From contig JAFDZF010000015.1 in NCBI GenBank assembly GCA_018267055.1, positions 1-62,520 on the forward strand: DNA of 62,520 bases, read 5' to 3'. Below the pieces are notes generated by a model. That model was not told where the DNA came from, did not search any database, and saw only the letters and a list, made by a program, of their open reading frames with translations. Source of the stretch: Bacteroidota bacterium (GTDB lineage: Bacteria > Bacteroidota > Bacteroidia > Flavobacteriales_F > PHOS-HE28). Shown piece by piece: positions 9,383 to 16,960 of the stretch; position 1 is the stretch's first letter; the number at the start of each line of letters is the position of its first letter. Both the position numbers and the translations under genes were made by a program.

Positions 9383-10006
9383 ATGCGAACGCTCATCGGC
9401 CTTCCCTTCCTCCTCCTTCCCCTGGTCGCCGTTCAGGCCCAGGACAAGGGCTTCATCAGCGGCACCATCGGCTTCTCCAGCACCAAGGTGGACCCGCCCG
9501 GCAGCTCGGACGATGAGACCACCAACACCTTCACCTTCGGCCCGGCCATCGGCGTCAACCTCAACGCGTCCAACGTGGTCGGCCTGGCGCTGAACGCCAC
9601 CACCAGCAAGCGCACGTACCAGGTCGCCGGCCGGAACGCCGCGGACAAGGAGGACCTGTTCGAGGTGGCGCCCTTCTACCGCTATGTGAAGAGCGTCGGG
9701 GACAAGTTCGCCCTCTACGGGCAGGCCCAGGTGGGCCTGGGGTTCGGCAAGCGGACGTCGGACATCGACGGCGTGTCGCCGGACCAGAAGGCCAAGATCA
9801 GCACCTTCCGCGTGGGCGTGGGCCCCGGCATCCTGTTCGTGCCCGCCACGCGCTGGGCCCTGACCGCGGACTGGGGCCTGATCGGCTACCATACCCGCAC
9901 CGAGAAGGTGGAGCTGGACAATGACGATGTGCGTACGACCACCAGCGGCTTCGATGCCAAGCTAGACCCCGCCCGCATCACGCTGGCGCTGAACTGGCTC
10001 TTCTGA
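9383..10006 (+). CDS. outer-membrane beta-barrel protein (porin-family type)
   Basis: A 207-residue exported protein with signal peptide MRTLIGLPFLLLPLVAVQAQ. The mature part is about eight amphipathic strands ending in a terminal aromatic (LALNWLF), typical of small OmpX/OmpW-like barrels. ATG 9383 gives a clean signal peptide; ATG 9362 in the same frame is possible. It starts 47 bp after the MATE gene and ends 4 bp from the convergent deiodinase-like gene. No specific function can be assigned. Confidence 0.75.
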   Translation: MRTLIGLPFLLLPLVAVQAQDKGFISGTIGFSSTKVDPPGSSDDETTNTFTFGPAIGVNLNASNVVGLALNATTSKRTYQVAGRNAADKEDLFEVAPFYRYVKSVGDKFALYGQAQVGLGFGKRTSDIDGVSPDQKAKISTFRVGVGPGILFVPATRWALTADWGLIGYHTRTEKVELDNDDVRTTTSGFDAKLDPARITLALNWLF

Positions 10007-10010
10007 GCGG

Positions 10011-10787
10011 CTACTCGTCGTCCTTCATCACGGCCGGCGGCGCCTTCGGCCGGCCCTCGGCGTACCAACGGAGCAGCGTGTCCACGATGTGCTCGATCTT
10101 CCGGCTGTCGGCCCAGGTGCCCCGGAAGACCAGGCGGCCGTCGGCATCCACCACGTACGCACCGTTGGGCACGCGGCCGTAGGCCTGCAGCACCGCGTCG
10201 TCCAGTCCGTCCACCAGCACGGGCAGGGTGGTCAGCTGGGCGAACTCCTGCGCGTAGGCCAGCTTCTCGTGCTCGCTCTTGGGCAGCGGGTACGCCCGGA
10301 AGCGCTTGCGGTCGCCGGGGTGCAGCTCCTTGCCGTACACCACGAAGAGGTCCACCTGCGCCGTATCGTATTTCGCGCGGAGGCGGTCCCAGAAGGGCAG
10401 CTGGGCGCGTGCCGGCGGGTTGCTGATGCTGCCGAACATGAAGGCCCGGATGCGGCCGGGGCGGCCTTCCAGGCGGTAGGGCCGGCCGTCGCGAGCATCC
10501 TTCAGCGTGAAGTCGTGCGTGTGCGGGTCCATGTTGCCGCCCTCGCTGTAGGTGCGCAGGTCCGTGATGGTGGCGCGCATGAGCTTGTCGAAGTTCATGC
10601 GCCAGATGTCGACCTGCTTGCGCATGGCCTTGATCTCGGCCTTGCTATAGCTGTTCAGGTAGTAGTCCAGGTCGTCGTGGAAGGTGACGGCGCTGTCGGT
10701 GCGGTAGGGCGTCGGGTCCCAGTTCTGGAGCTGGGCGAAGGTGCCGGGGGCGGCGGCGAGGAAGAGCGCGAGGAGGGCGGGACGCAT
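10011..10787 (-). CDS. deiodinase-like thioredoxin-fold protein, catalytic residue replaced
   Basis: A 258-residue exported protein with signal peptide MRPALLALFLAAAPGTFAQ. The C-terminal half resembles the T4_deiodinase family (PF00837): FGSISNPP at residues 118-125 aligns with the family motif FGSCTUPP, and FVVYGKELHPGD (148-159) with its VYIEEAHPSDG. Here the Sec/Cys position is Asn123 and the upstream Cys is Ile, so redox chemistry of the usual kind is unlikely. A C-terminal VPNGAYVVDADGRLVFRG is thioredoxin-like. The N-terminal 90 residues are helical and unassigned. It follows two thioredoxin-like genes on the same strand but has its own perfect -7 box. Confidence 0.65.
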   Translation of the reverse strand: MRPALLALFLAAAPGTFAQLQNWDPTPYRTDSAVTFHDDLDYYLNSYSKAEIKAMRKQVDIWRMNFDKLMRATITDLRTYSEGGNMDPHTHDFTLKDARDGRPYRLEGRPGRIRAFMFGSISNPPARAQLPFWDRLRAKYDTAQVDLFVVYGKELHPGDRKRFRAYPLPKSEHEKLAYAQEFAQLTTLPVLVDGLDDAVLQAYGRVPNGAYVVDADGRLVFRGTWADSRKIEHIVDTLLRWYAEGRPKAPPAVMKDDE

Positions 10788-10792
10788 CGTCC

Positions 10793-10800
10793 CAAAAGTA
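10793..10800 (-). promoter_or_regulatory. -7 box TACTTTTG adjacent to the start codon
   Basis: A perfect TAnnTTTG on the minus strand ends only 5 bp before the ATG at 10787. If used, transcription would start at or within a few bases of the start codon, giving an almost leaderless mRNA. Confidence 0.6.
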
Positions 10801-10834
10801 CGCGCGGGCCGCTCCGGCCTCCTGTGGGCCGCGT

Positions 10835-11392
10835 TCAGGGCGCTTTCCGCCGCGACACGAAGGCCTGGTGGAAATCGGGGAACTCCTGCTTCTCGTGGAC
10901 GCCCTCCCCGAAGTACACCAGCACCGGCTCGATCTGCTCCGGGGTGAGGTAGCCCTGCACCGGTGCCAGCACGTTGCCGTTCATGTCCATGTACACCACG
11001 GTGGGGTAGGCCACGCGGCCGTTCACCGGGGCGATGGCCATGGTGAGGTCGTGCGTGCCGTTGCGCGACCCCTTGCGGGCGGGATCATAGCCCTTGTTCT
11101 CGTACACCCTGCCGTTGTAGGTCACGGGGTCCGGGCCCTCGGCGTCGAACTTCACCGGATGGAAGTGCGCGTTGATGTAGTCCGCCGTCTGCTGGTCCAT
11201 GAAGGTGTTGCTCGACAGCAGTTTGCAGGGGCCGCACCAGGCGGTGTACACGTCGATGAGGAGCGGCTTGCCGTCCTTCTTCGCCGCGGCCTGGGCCTCT
11301 TCCAGCGTGGTCCAGTGGACCTTCTGCCCGGCATGGTCCTGGGCGGCCAGGAAGGCGGGCACGAAGGCGAGGGCGAGGCCGAGGGTGCGCAT
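10835..11392 (-). CDS. thioredoxin-family exported protein (WCGPC)
   Basis: A 185-residue periplasmic thioredoxin-like protein with signal peptide ending FLAAQ. The redox motif AWCGPCK puts the catalytic cysteines at 53 and 56. An insertion follows (PVKFDAEGPDPVTYNGRVYENKGYD) before the cis-Pro region VAYPTVVYMD. It is a close paralogue of the next gene upstream: same architecture, insertion and C-terminal PEQIEPVLVYFGE. Likely role: thiol reduction or disulfide maintenance of envelope proteins. Start ATG 11392, 40 bp after its paralogue. Confidence 0.85.
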   Translation of the reverse strand: MRTLGLALAFVPAFLAAQDHAGQKVHWTTLEEAQAAAKKDGKPLLIDVYTAWCGPCKLLSSNTFMDQQTADYINAHFHPVKFDAEGPDPVTYNGRVYENKGYDPARKGSRNGTHDLTMAIAPVNGRVAYPTVVYMDMNGNVLAPVQGYLTPEQIEPVLVYFGEGVHEKQEFPDFHQAFVSRRKAP

Positions 11393-11432
11393 GGTAAGGA
11401 CTTGAACGGCGGGCGCGCCGCGGGGTTCGGTC

Positions 11433-12008
11433 CTACGGGGTCGTGGCCGTCGCGGCCTTGCGCGCGGTCTTGAAGGTCTTCTGGTACTCGGCCAGGGCGG
11501 TGGTCTTGTAGGCCTCCTCCCGCACGTAGCGCAGCAACACTTCCAGCTGCTCCGGGGTCTTGTAGCCCTGGTCGGGACCGATCAGCTTGCCGTCGCTGCC
11601 GATGTAGACGATGGTGGGGTAGCCCAGCCCGCCGTTCACCACCGCGGTGGCCTTGGCGAAGTCGTGCGTGCCGTTGCGGCCGCCGGTGCTCTTGGGGTCG
11701 TACTCCGTGTTGCTCAGCGTCTGTCCGTTGAACACCACGGGGTCCTTGCCTTCGGCGTTGAAGGAGACCGCGTGGAAGTTGGCGTTGATGTAGTCGGCCG
11801 TCTGCTGGTCCTGGAAGGTCACCGCGTCCATGCGCTTGCACCAGCCGCACCAGGGCGTCCACATGTCCACCAGGATGGGCTTGCCGTCCTTGGCGGCGGC
11901 CTTCTGGGCCTCCTCCAGCGGGACCCACTTCACCTTGGCGGCGGCGTGGTCCTGGGCGTGGAGCGCGAGCGCGGGGGCGAGGCAGAGGGCGAGCAGGAGG
12001 GAACGCAT
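11433..12008 (-). CDS. thioredoxin-family exported protein (WCGWC)
   Basis: A 191-residue exported thioredoxin-like protein with signal peptide MRSLLLALCLAPALALHAQ. Catalytic cysteines are 54 and 57 in TPWCGWCK; the dipeptide between them (GW rather than GP) suggests a redox potential different from its paralogue. The cis-Pro loop is LGYPTIVYIG. ATG 12008 gives the signal peptide; the frame is open upstream but antisense to a transporter gene. It lies 38 bp after the third POT transporter gene. Confidence 0.85.
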   Translation of the reverse strand: MRSLLLALCLAPALALHAQDHAAAKVKWVPLEEAQKAAAKDGKPILVDMWTPWCGWCKRMDAVTFQDQQTADYINANFHAVSFNAEGKDPVVFNGQTLSNTEYDPKSTGGRNGTHDFAKATAVVNGGLGYPTIVYIGSDGKLIGPDQGYKTPEQLEVLLRYVREEAYKTTALAEYQKTFKTARKAATATTP

Positions 12009-12046
12009 GGGCGGGTGGTGGGCAATGATCGTGCCGGGAAGGTACC

Positions 12047-13528
12047 TCAATGGACGCCACGCATCAGCCTCCTGACGCCCGGCGAGATGACGATAAGCAC
12101 CACGCCGGCGATGAGGGCATAGAGGCCGAGCTGGCCGTAGCCATTGGTGTAGAGCTCCAGCTTCTGGTAGTTGGTGGCGTTGGGGTCGTCGGAGCTCATG
12201 CCCGCGCCGAGCAGGCCCGCCGCGTACTGGCCGTAGGCGCTGGCCAGGAACCACATCCCCATCATCAGGCCCTGGATGCGCGTGGGCGACAGCTTCGTCA
12301 TCAGCGAGAGGCCGATGGGCGAGATGCACAGCTCGCCGAACGTGATCACGAACCAGGCGAGCGTGAACACCTCGGTGCTGGTGACGCCCTTGGCATCGGC
12401 GAAGCCGAGGGTGCTCTTCAGGATGTAGAAGCCCCCGCCCAGGAAGAGGAAGCCCAGGCCGAACTTCACCACGCTGTTGGGCTCGATCTTCCGCTTGGAC
12501 AGCCACAGCCACAGCAGGCCCACGAGCGCGCTGAACATGATCACGAAGAGCGAGTTGGCCCCGTTGTTCACGCTGTTGGGGTTCACCTTGAAGCCGAAGA
12601 GGGTGGGCCGCAGGTTGTTCAACGCGAACAGGCTGAGCGAGCCGCCGCTCTGCTCGAAGAAGGCCCAGAAGAAGATGGAGAAGAAGATGAAGATGAGCGC
12701 GGCGCCCAGCCTCAGGTTCTCGGTCCTGGAGAAGCCGCGCATCTCCCACGCCAGGTAGATCAGCGTGAGCGGTCCCACGATGTACATGAACAGGTCGGTG
12801 TACGCCGTGTTGGTCACCATCAGCAGGACCAGGGGCATCACCAGCAACGAGCCGACGTAGGTGCCCCATTCATAGAACTTGCGCCGGTTCACCGGCATGT
12901 CCGGATGCAGGGGTGAAAGGCCGATCGGCCCCAGGGAGCGGCGGCGCCAGAGGAAGTTGAGCAGGCCGAGGATCATCACCACGCCCACCAGCGCGAAAGC
13001 CAGGCGCCACGAGTATTCCATGCCCACCCACACCATCAGCAGCCCGCCCAGCAGGCCGCCCACGTTGATGCCCATGTAGAAGAGGCTGAAGCCCGCATCG
13101 CGCCGGTGGTCGCCTTCGTGGTAGAGCTGCCCCACCATGGTGCTGATGTTCGGCTTGAAGAAGCCGGTGCCGATGATGTTGAAGCAGATGCCGATGTAGA
13201 AGAACTGGGTGGGGGCCAGGGCGATGATGAAGCCGCCCAGGATCATCAGCGTGGCCCCCCAGAACAGGGACTTCTGGAAGCCGAGGATCTTGTCGGCGAA
13301 CACGCCGCCGAGGAAGGTGAAGGCGTACACGAAGGCCTGGATGGCGCCGTACTGCAGGTTGGCCGCCTTGTCCTCCAGCCCGAGCTGGGTCACCATGAAC
13401 ACGGTGAGCATGCCGCGCAGGCCGTAGAAGCAGAACCGCTCCCACATCTCCGTGCCGAAAAGGTAGATGAGCTGTTTGGGGTAGGTGCCCTTGAAATCGC
13501 GGATCTCCCGCAGGGTGGGGGTGTTCAT
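12047..13528 (-). CDS. POT/PTR-family peptide transporter
   Basis: A 493-residue proton-coupled oligopeptide symporter of the MFS fold. It has the family signature ExxERFxFYG (EMWERFCFYG near residues 27-36), the second POT motif FYMGINVGGLLGG, and about 14 predicted helices. It imports di- and tripeptides across the inner membrane. It is the last of three tandem POT genes on this strand, 46 bp after the second, so probably one operon. Confidence 0.93.
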   Translation of the reverse strand: MNTPTLREIRDFKGTYPKQLIYLFGTEMWERFCFYGLRGMLTVFMVTQLGLEDKAANLQYGAIQAFVYAFTFLGGVFADKILGFQKSLFWGATLMILGGFIIALAPTQFFYIGICFNIIGTGFFKPNISTMVGQLYHEGDHRRDAGFSLFYMGINVGGLLGGLLMVWVGMEYSWRLAFALVGVVMILGLLNFLWRRRSLGPIGLSPLHPDMPVNRRKFYEWGTYVGSLLVMPLVLLMVTNTAYTDLFMYIVGPLTLIYLAWEMRGFSRTENLRLGAALIFIFFSIFFWAFFEQSGGSLSLFALNNLRPTLFGFKVNPNSVNNGANSLFVIMFSALVGLLWLWLSKRKIEPNSVVKFGLGFLFLGGGFYILKSTLGFADAKGVTSTEVFTLAWFVITFGELCISPIGLSLMTKLSPTRIQGLMMGMWFLASAYGQYAAGLLGAGMSSDDPNATNYQKLELYTNGYGQLGLYALIAGVVLIVISPGVRRLMRGVH

Positions 13529-13574
13529 CGAGCGTGGGGTGGGAGCGGTGAGGGGAGGGTCGGTGGTGAAGGGG

Positions 13575-15173
13575 TCAGAGGTGCCCGGTCTTCTCCAGCA
13601 CCACGGCGCGCACGCGCTTCACGGCCAGGAACAGCAGGAAGGCCGAGACCATCGCGCCGGAGAAGTTGATCCAGAAGACGAGGCTCCTGTCGGGGCTGTC
13701 GGAGCCCAGGTGGCCGAGCACGCCGCTGAGCTTGTTGCCGATGCTGGTGCTGAGGAACCAGCCGCCCATCATCAGCGCGGTGAGGCGCGGCGGGCTGATC
13801 TTGCTCACCAGCGACAGGCCCATCGGGCTCAGGCACAGCTCGCCCAGGGTGATCACGCCGTAGCTGCCGATGAGCCACCAGGCGCTCACCTTGTGCAGGC
13901 CGTTGCCGCTGGCGTGCACGGCCATGATCATCACCAGCGTGCTGAGGCCCGTGATGAAGAGGCCCAGGGCGATCTTGGCCGGCGTGCTGGGCTCCCGGCC
14001 CCGCTTGCCCAGGAAGGACCACAGCGGGAGGATGACCACCAGCGAGAAGAGGACGACGAAGAAGGGGTTCAGCGACTGGAAGATCTCCGTGGACACCAGG
14101 CGCAGCGGGGCCTCGGCCGTGGGCCATTGGGCCTGGGGCAGGTTGCCCAGGTAAGCGTCGGGCGCTTCACCCGGCGCAGGCGGATGCACCTCCTGCACGG
14201 CCCGCATGGCGGTGGCCACGCGCTCCACGGCCGGGGTCAGCGAGCGGTCGGTGTCCTCCTCGGCCCAGCTGGTGAGCACGTTGCCGTTCTGGTGGAAGAT
14301 GGCCCAGAACACGATCACCACGCCGAAGATGTACAGCAGCGAGCCGATGGAGCGCTTGTCCTCGGCCGACGCCCGGAAATAGGTGCTCAGGTAGAAGTAC
14401 ACCACGGGGATGCAGGCGAAGAGGAACACGTCGTTGCTCTTGCTGCCCAGCAGGGCCTCCACGCCGAAGATGCCGCCCGCGAAATAGCCCAGCGCCGCGA
14501 ACAGCAGGGCCGGCACGAAGATGGTCATCGCGATGCGCGAGAGGGGGATGTCCTCGGGCTTGGCGGGCTTCAGGCGGTCGGCCTCGGCGATGGTGCGGCT
14601 GCCGGAGAGGAAGACCACCAGGCCGATGAGCATGCCCACGCCCGCGGCGGCGAAGGCATAGCCCCAGCCGTAGCTGTTGCGCAGCCAGGCGGCCACGAAG
14701 TTGCAGATGAAGGCACCCAGGTTGATGCCCATGTAGAAGATGTTGTAGCCGCGGTCCTTCAGCGGCACGTACTCGGGCTTGTTGTACAGGTTGCCCAGCA
14801 ACGTGCTGATGTTGGGCTTGAAGAAGCCGTTGCCGAAGATCACCAGCCCCATGCCGATGAAGAAGGAGGTGACGCCCGGCGCGGCCATGAAGAAGTAGCC
14901 CGCCGACATCAGCACCCCGCCGAACACGATGGTGCGGCGGTAGCCGAACACGCGGTCGGCCAACAGCCCGCCCAGGAAGGGCGTCAGGTACACCAGCGCG
15001 ATGTAGGTGCCGTAGTAATCGTTCGCCAGGCCCTTCGGGATGCCCAGGCCGCCGCCGTCCACGCCGCCCACCATGTAGAGCAGCATGATGCCGATGATGA
15101 GGTAGTAGCCGAAGCGCTCCCACATCTCGGTGAAGAAGAGCAGGTAGAGGCCCCTGGGGTGCTTGGTGCTCAT
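13575..15173 (-). CDS. POT/PTR-family peptide transporter
   Basis: A 532-residue member of the same family with EMWERFGYYLI near the N-terminus and FYMGINLGAFICNF as the second motif. It has an extra soluble insertion of about 60 residues in the second half (EEDTDRSLTPAVERVATA onward) between helices, which the upstream paralogue lacks at that length. This insertion may alter substrate range or docking. It lies between the other two POT genes, 63 bp after the first. Confidence 0.93.
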   Translation of the reverse strand: MSTKHPRGLYLLFFTEMWERFGYYLIIGIMLLYMVGGVDGGGLGIPKGLANDYYGTYIALVYLTPFLGGLLADRVFGYRRTIVFGGVLMSAGYFFMAAPGVTSFFIGMGLVIFGNGFFKPNISTLLGNLYNKPEYVPLKDRGYNIFYMGINLGAFICNFVAAWLRNSYGWGYAFAAAGVGMLIGLVVFLSGSRTIAEADRLKPAKPEDIPLSRIAMTIFVPALLFAALGYFAGGIFGVEALLGSKSNDVFLFACIPVVYFYLSTYFRASAEDKRSIGSLLYIFGVVIVFWAIFHQNGNVLTSWAEEDTDRSLTPAVERVATAMRAVQEVHPPAPGEAPDAYLGNLPQAQWPTAEAPLRLVSTEIFQSLNPFFVVLFSLVVILPLWSFLGKRGREPSTPAKIALGLFITGLSTLVMIMAVHASGNGLHKVSAWWLIGSYGVITLGELCLSPMGLSLVSKISPPRLTALMMGGWFLSTSIGNKLSGVLGHLGSDSPDRSLVFWINFSGAMVSAFLLFLAVKRVRAVVLEKTGHL

Positions 15174-15236
15174 GGGCGGTGGTGGGGTGTCGTCGTTGTC
15201 GGTCGCCGGTCGCCCGGCAACGGATCCCGGGTGCGG

Positions 15237-16808
15237 TCAGTTGATGCCGTGCATCCACTTCTTCATCGTGGGCGTCAGCAGCAGCAGGATGGCCGCGCAG
15301 CCCAGCACGATGTACACCCCCCAGTGCAGGTAGACCTGCATGAAGCCGTTGAGCTCGGCCACGGGATCGTGCCCGCTGCCGCTGCTGGCGATCTCCTGGC
15401 CCAGCTTGCCCGCGATCTTGTGCGCGAAGGCGATGCTGAGGAACCAGCTGCCCATCACGAAGCCCACCACCTTCTGCGGGCTCAGCTTGGTCACCACCGA
15501 CAGGCCCACGGGGCTCAGGAACAGCTCGCCCGTGGTGTGCAGCAGGTACATGCCGACGAGGAAGATCAGCGGGATGGAGGCCGGACCCGCGCCCGCCGCG
15601 ATGCCCGTCTTCACGCCCCATACGATGATGGAGTAACCGACCGACATCAGCAGCAGGCCATAGAAGAACTTCATCGGGGTGCGCGGCTCGACCTTCGAGG
15701 CGGCCAGCTTGCGCCACAGCCAGTTGAACACCGGCGCCAGCAGCATGATGAACAGGGCGTTCACCGACTGGAACATGGAGGCCTTGATGCCCATCCGGTC
15801 CACGTAACGATCGGTAAGGATGTTGATCGATCCTCCCGCCTGCTCGAACAGCACCCAGAAGAGCATGTGGAAGAAGAACAGGATCAGGAAGACGAACAAC
15901 CGCTGTCCTTCAACACGGTCCGTGGCCGTGAGAGCGGTGTACAGCAGGTAGCCGAGACAGAGGATTCCGGCCCCGAAGAGCAGCCAATCCGTAATGCCTT
16001 CGCTATTGATCAGGAACCCGAACAGTGGCATGCAGATCAGGCAGCCGATGATGGTGGCCGGAAAGGCTTTCAACCCCATGAAGCTCCATTGGCGCCCATC
16101 GACCATCGGAGCATGCCCCTTCCCTTCCAGGTGTTTGAAGTTGAACAAGAACACGACGACGCCCAGCAGCATGCCTATGCCCGCCGACAGGAAGCCGTAG
16201 GACCAGTGAACGGCTTCGCCCAAATAACCGCACGTGATCGGAGCAAGGAAGGCCCCGACGTTGATCCCCATGTAGAACAGGGTGAACGCGCCGTCCTTGC
16301 GGATGTCGTTCCTGTCATAGAAGGTCCCTAGGAAGCTGCTGATGTTCGGCTTGAAGAGGCCGTTTCCCACGGTAAGGGCGGCGAGGCCAAGGAAGAACAC
16401 CGACTCACCGTGCAACTGTCCCGTGGACGCTGCGGACAAGGCAAGGATGAACTGTCCAAGGGCCATGAAACTGCCACCTGTGACGATGGCCTTGCGGAAT
16501 CCGATGGCCTTATCCGCCAACATCCCCCCGATGACGGGTGCGGCATACAGCAGCGCATTGTATGCGCCATAGATGCCATAGGCGCGTGCATCCGCTTCCC
16601 CGGCCACCATCTTGTCGAAGAGCTCCTTGGTCAGGTACAGGATGAGCAGCGCCCGCATCCCGTAGAAGCTGAACCGCTCCCACATCTCGGCGAAGAAGAG
16701 CACGAACAAGGCTTTCGGGTGCACCTTCCGCTGGCTGTACAGCGTGGCAGGTACCCAGATCAGGACGAACGTCCATCCACCGATCAGCAGCCATTTCGCG
16801 AAATCCAT
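15237..16808 (-). CDS. POT/PTR-family peptide transporter
   Basis: A 523-residue peptide symporter and first gene of the POT trio. It has an extra N-terminal helix (FAKWLLIGGWTFVLIW) before the signature EMWERFSFYGM, and the motif FYMGINVGAFLAP. The second half of the coding sequence contains less GC-extreme stretches than its neighbours (around 15750-16600). A TACCTTG box lies 33 bp upstream of ATG 16808 and could drive the whole trio. Confidence 0.93.
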   Translation of the reverse strand: MDFAKWLLIGGWTFVLIWVPATLYSQRKVHPKALFVLFFAEMWERFSFYGMRALLILYLTKELFDKMVAGEADARAYGIYGAYNALLYAAPVIGGMLADKAIGFRKAIVTGGSFMALGQFILALSAASTGQLHGESVFFLGLAALTVGNGLFKPNISSFLGTFYDRNDIRKDGAFTLFYMGINVGAFLAPITCGYLGEAVHWSYGFLSAGIGMLLGVVVFLFNFKHLEGKGHAPMVDGRQWSFMGLKAFPATIIGCLICMPLFGFLINSEGITDWLLFGAGILCLGYLLYTALTATDRVEGQRLFVFLILFFFHMLFWVLFEQAGGSINILTDRYVDRMGIKASMFQSVNALFIMLLAPVFNWLWRKLAASKVEPRTPMKFFYGLLLMSVGYSIIVWGVKTGIAAGAGPASIPLIFLVGMYLLHTTGELFLSPVGLSVVTKLSPQKVVGFVMGSWFLSIAFAHKIAGKLGQEIASSGSGHDPVAELNGFMQVYLHWGVYIVLGCAAILLLLTPTMKKWMHGIN

Positions 16809-16841
16809 GTGGTGCGTTGGTTAAGTAAGGGGTGTGCCGGG

Positions 16842-16848
16842 CAAGGTA
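16842..16848 (-). promoter_or_regulatory. possible -7 box (TACCTTG) for the POT operon
   Basis: Minus-strand TACCTTG lies 33 bp before the first POT start, in a short AT-richer stretch. It is one base shorter than TAnnTTTG, so confidence is limited. Confidence 0.4.
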
Positions 16849-16960
16849 GAAAACGGTCCTTTTCCCACGCGCGGGCCTGGCGCAGCCGCTGGTCTTGGGC
16901 TTCGGGCCCTGGGCCTGGTGCCGTGCTCAAGCCCGGCGGGCGCGCGGGAAGGGAGGGCCA

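Noticed and set aside
13485-16331. 948-codon open frame on the plus strand opposite the POT genes
   Set aside because: Antisense to three clear transporter genes; translation is His/Gln/Ala-rich low-complexity typical of GC-rich antisense frames.
16849-16960. GC-rich near-palindromic stretch after the DPP-IV gene
   Set aside because: The arms pair only imperfectly and there is no T-run; not strong enough to call a terminator.
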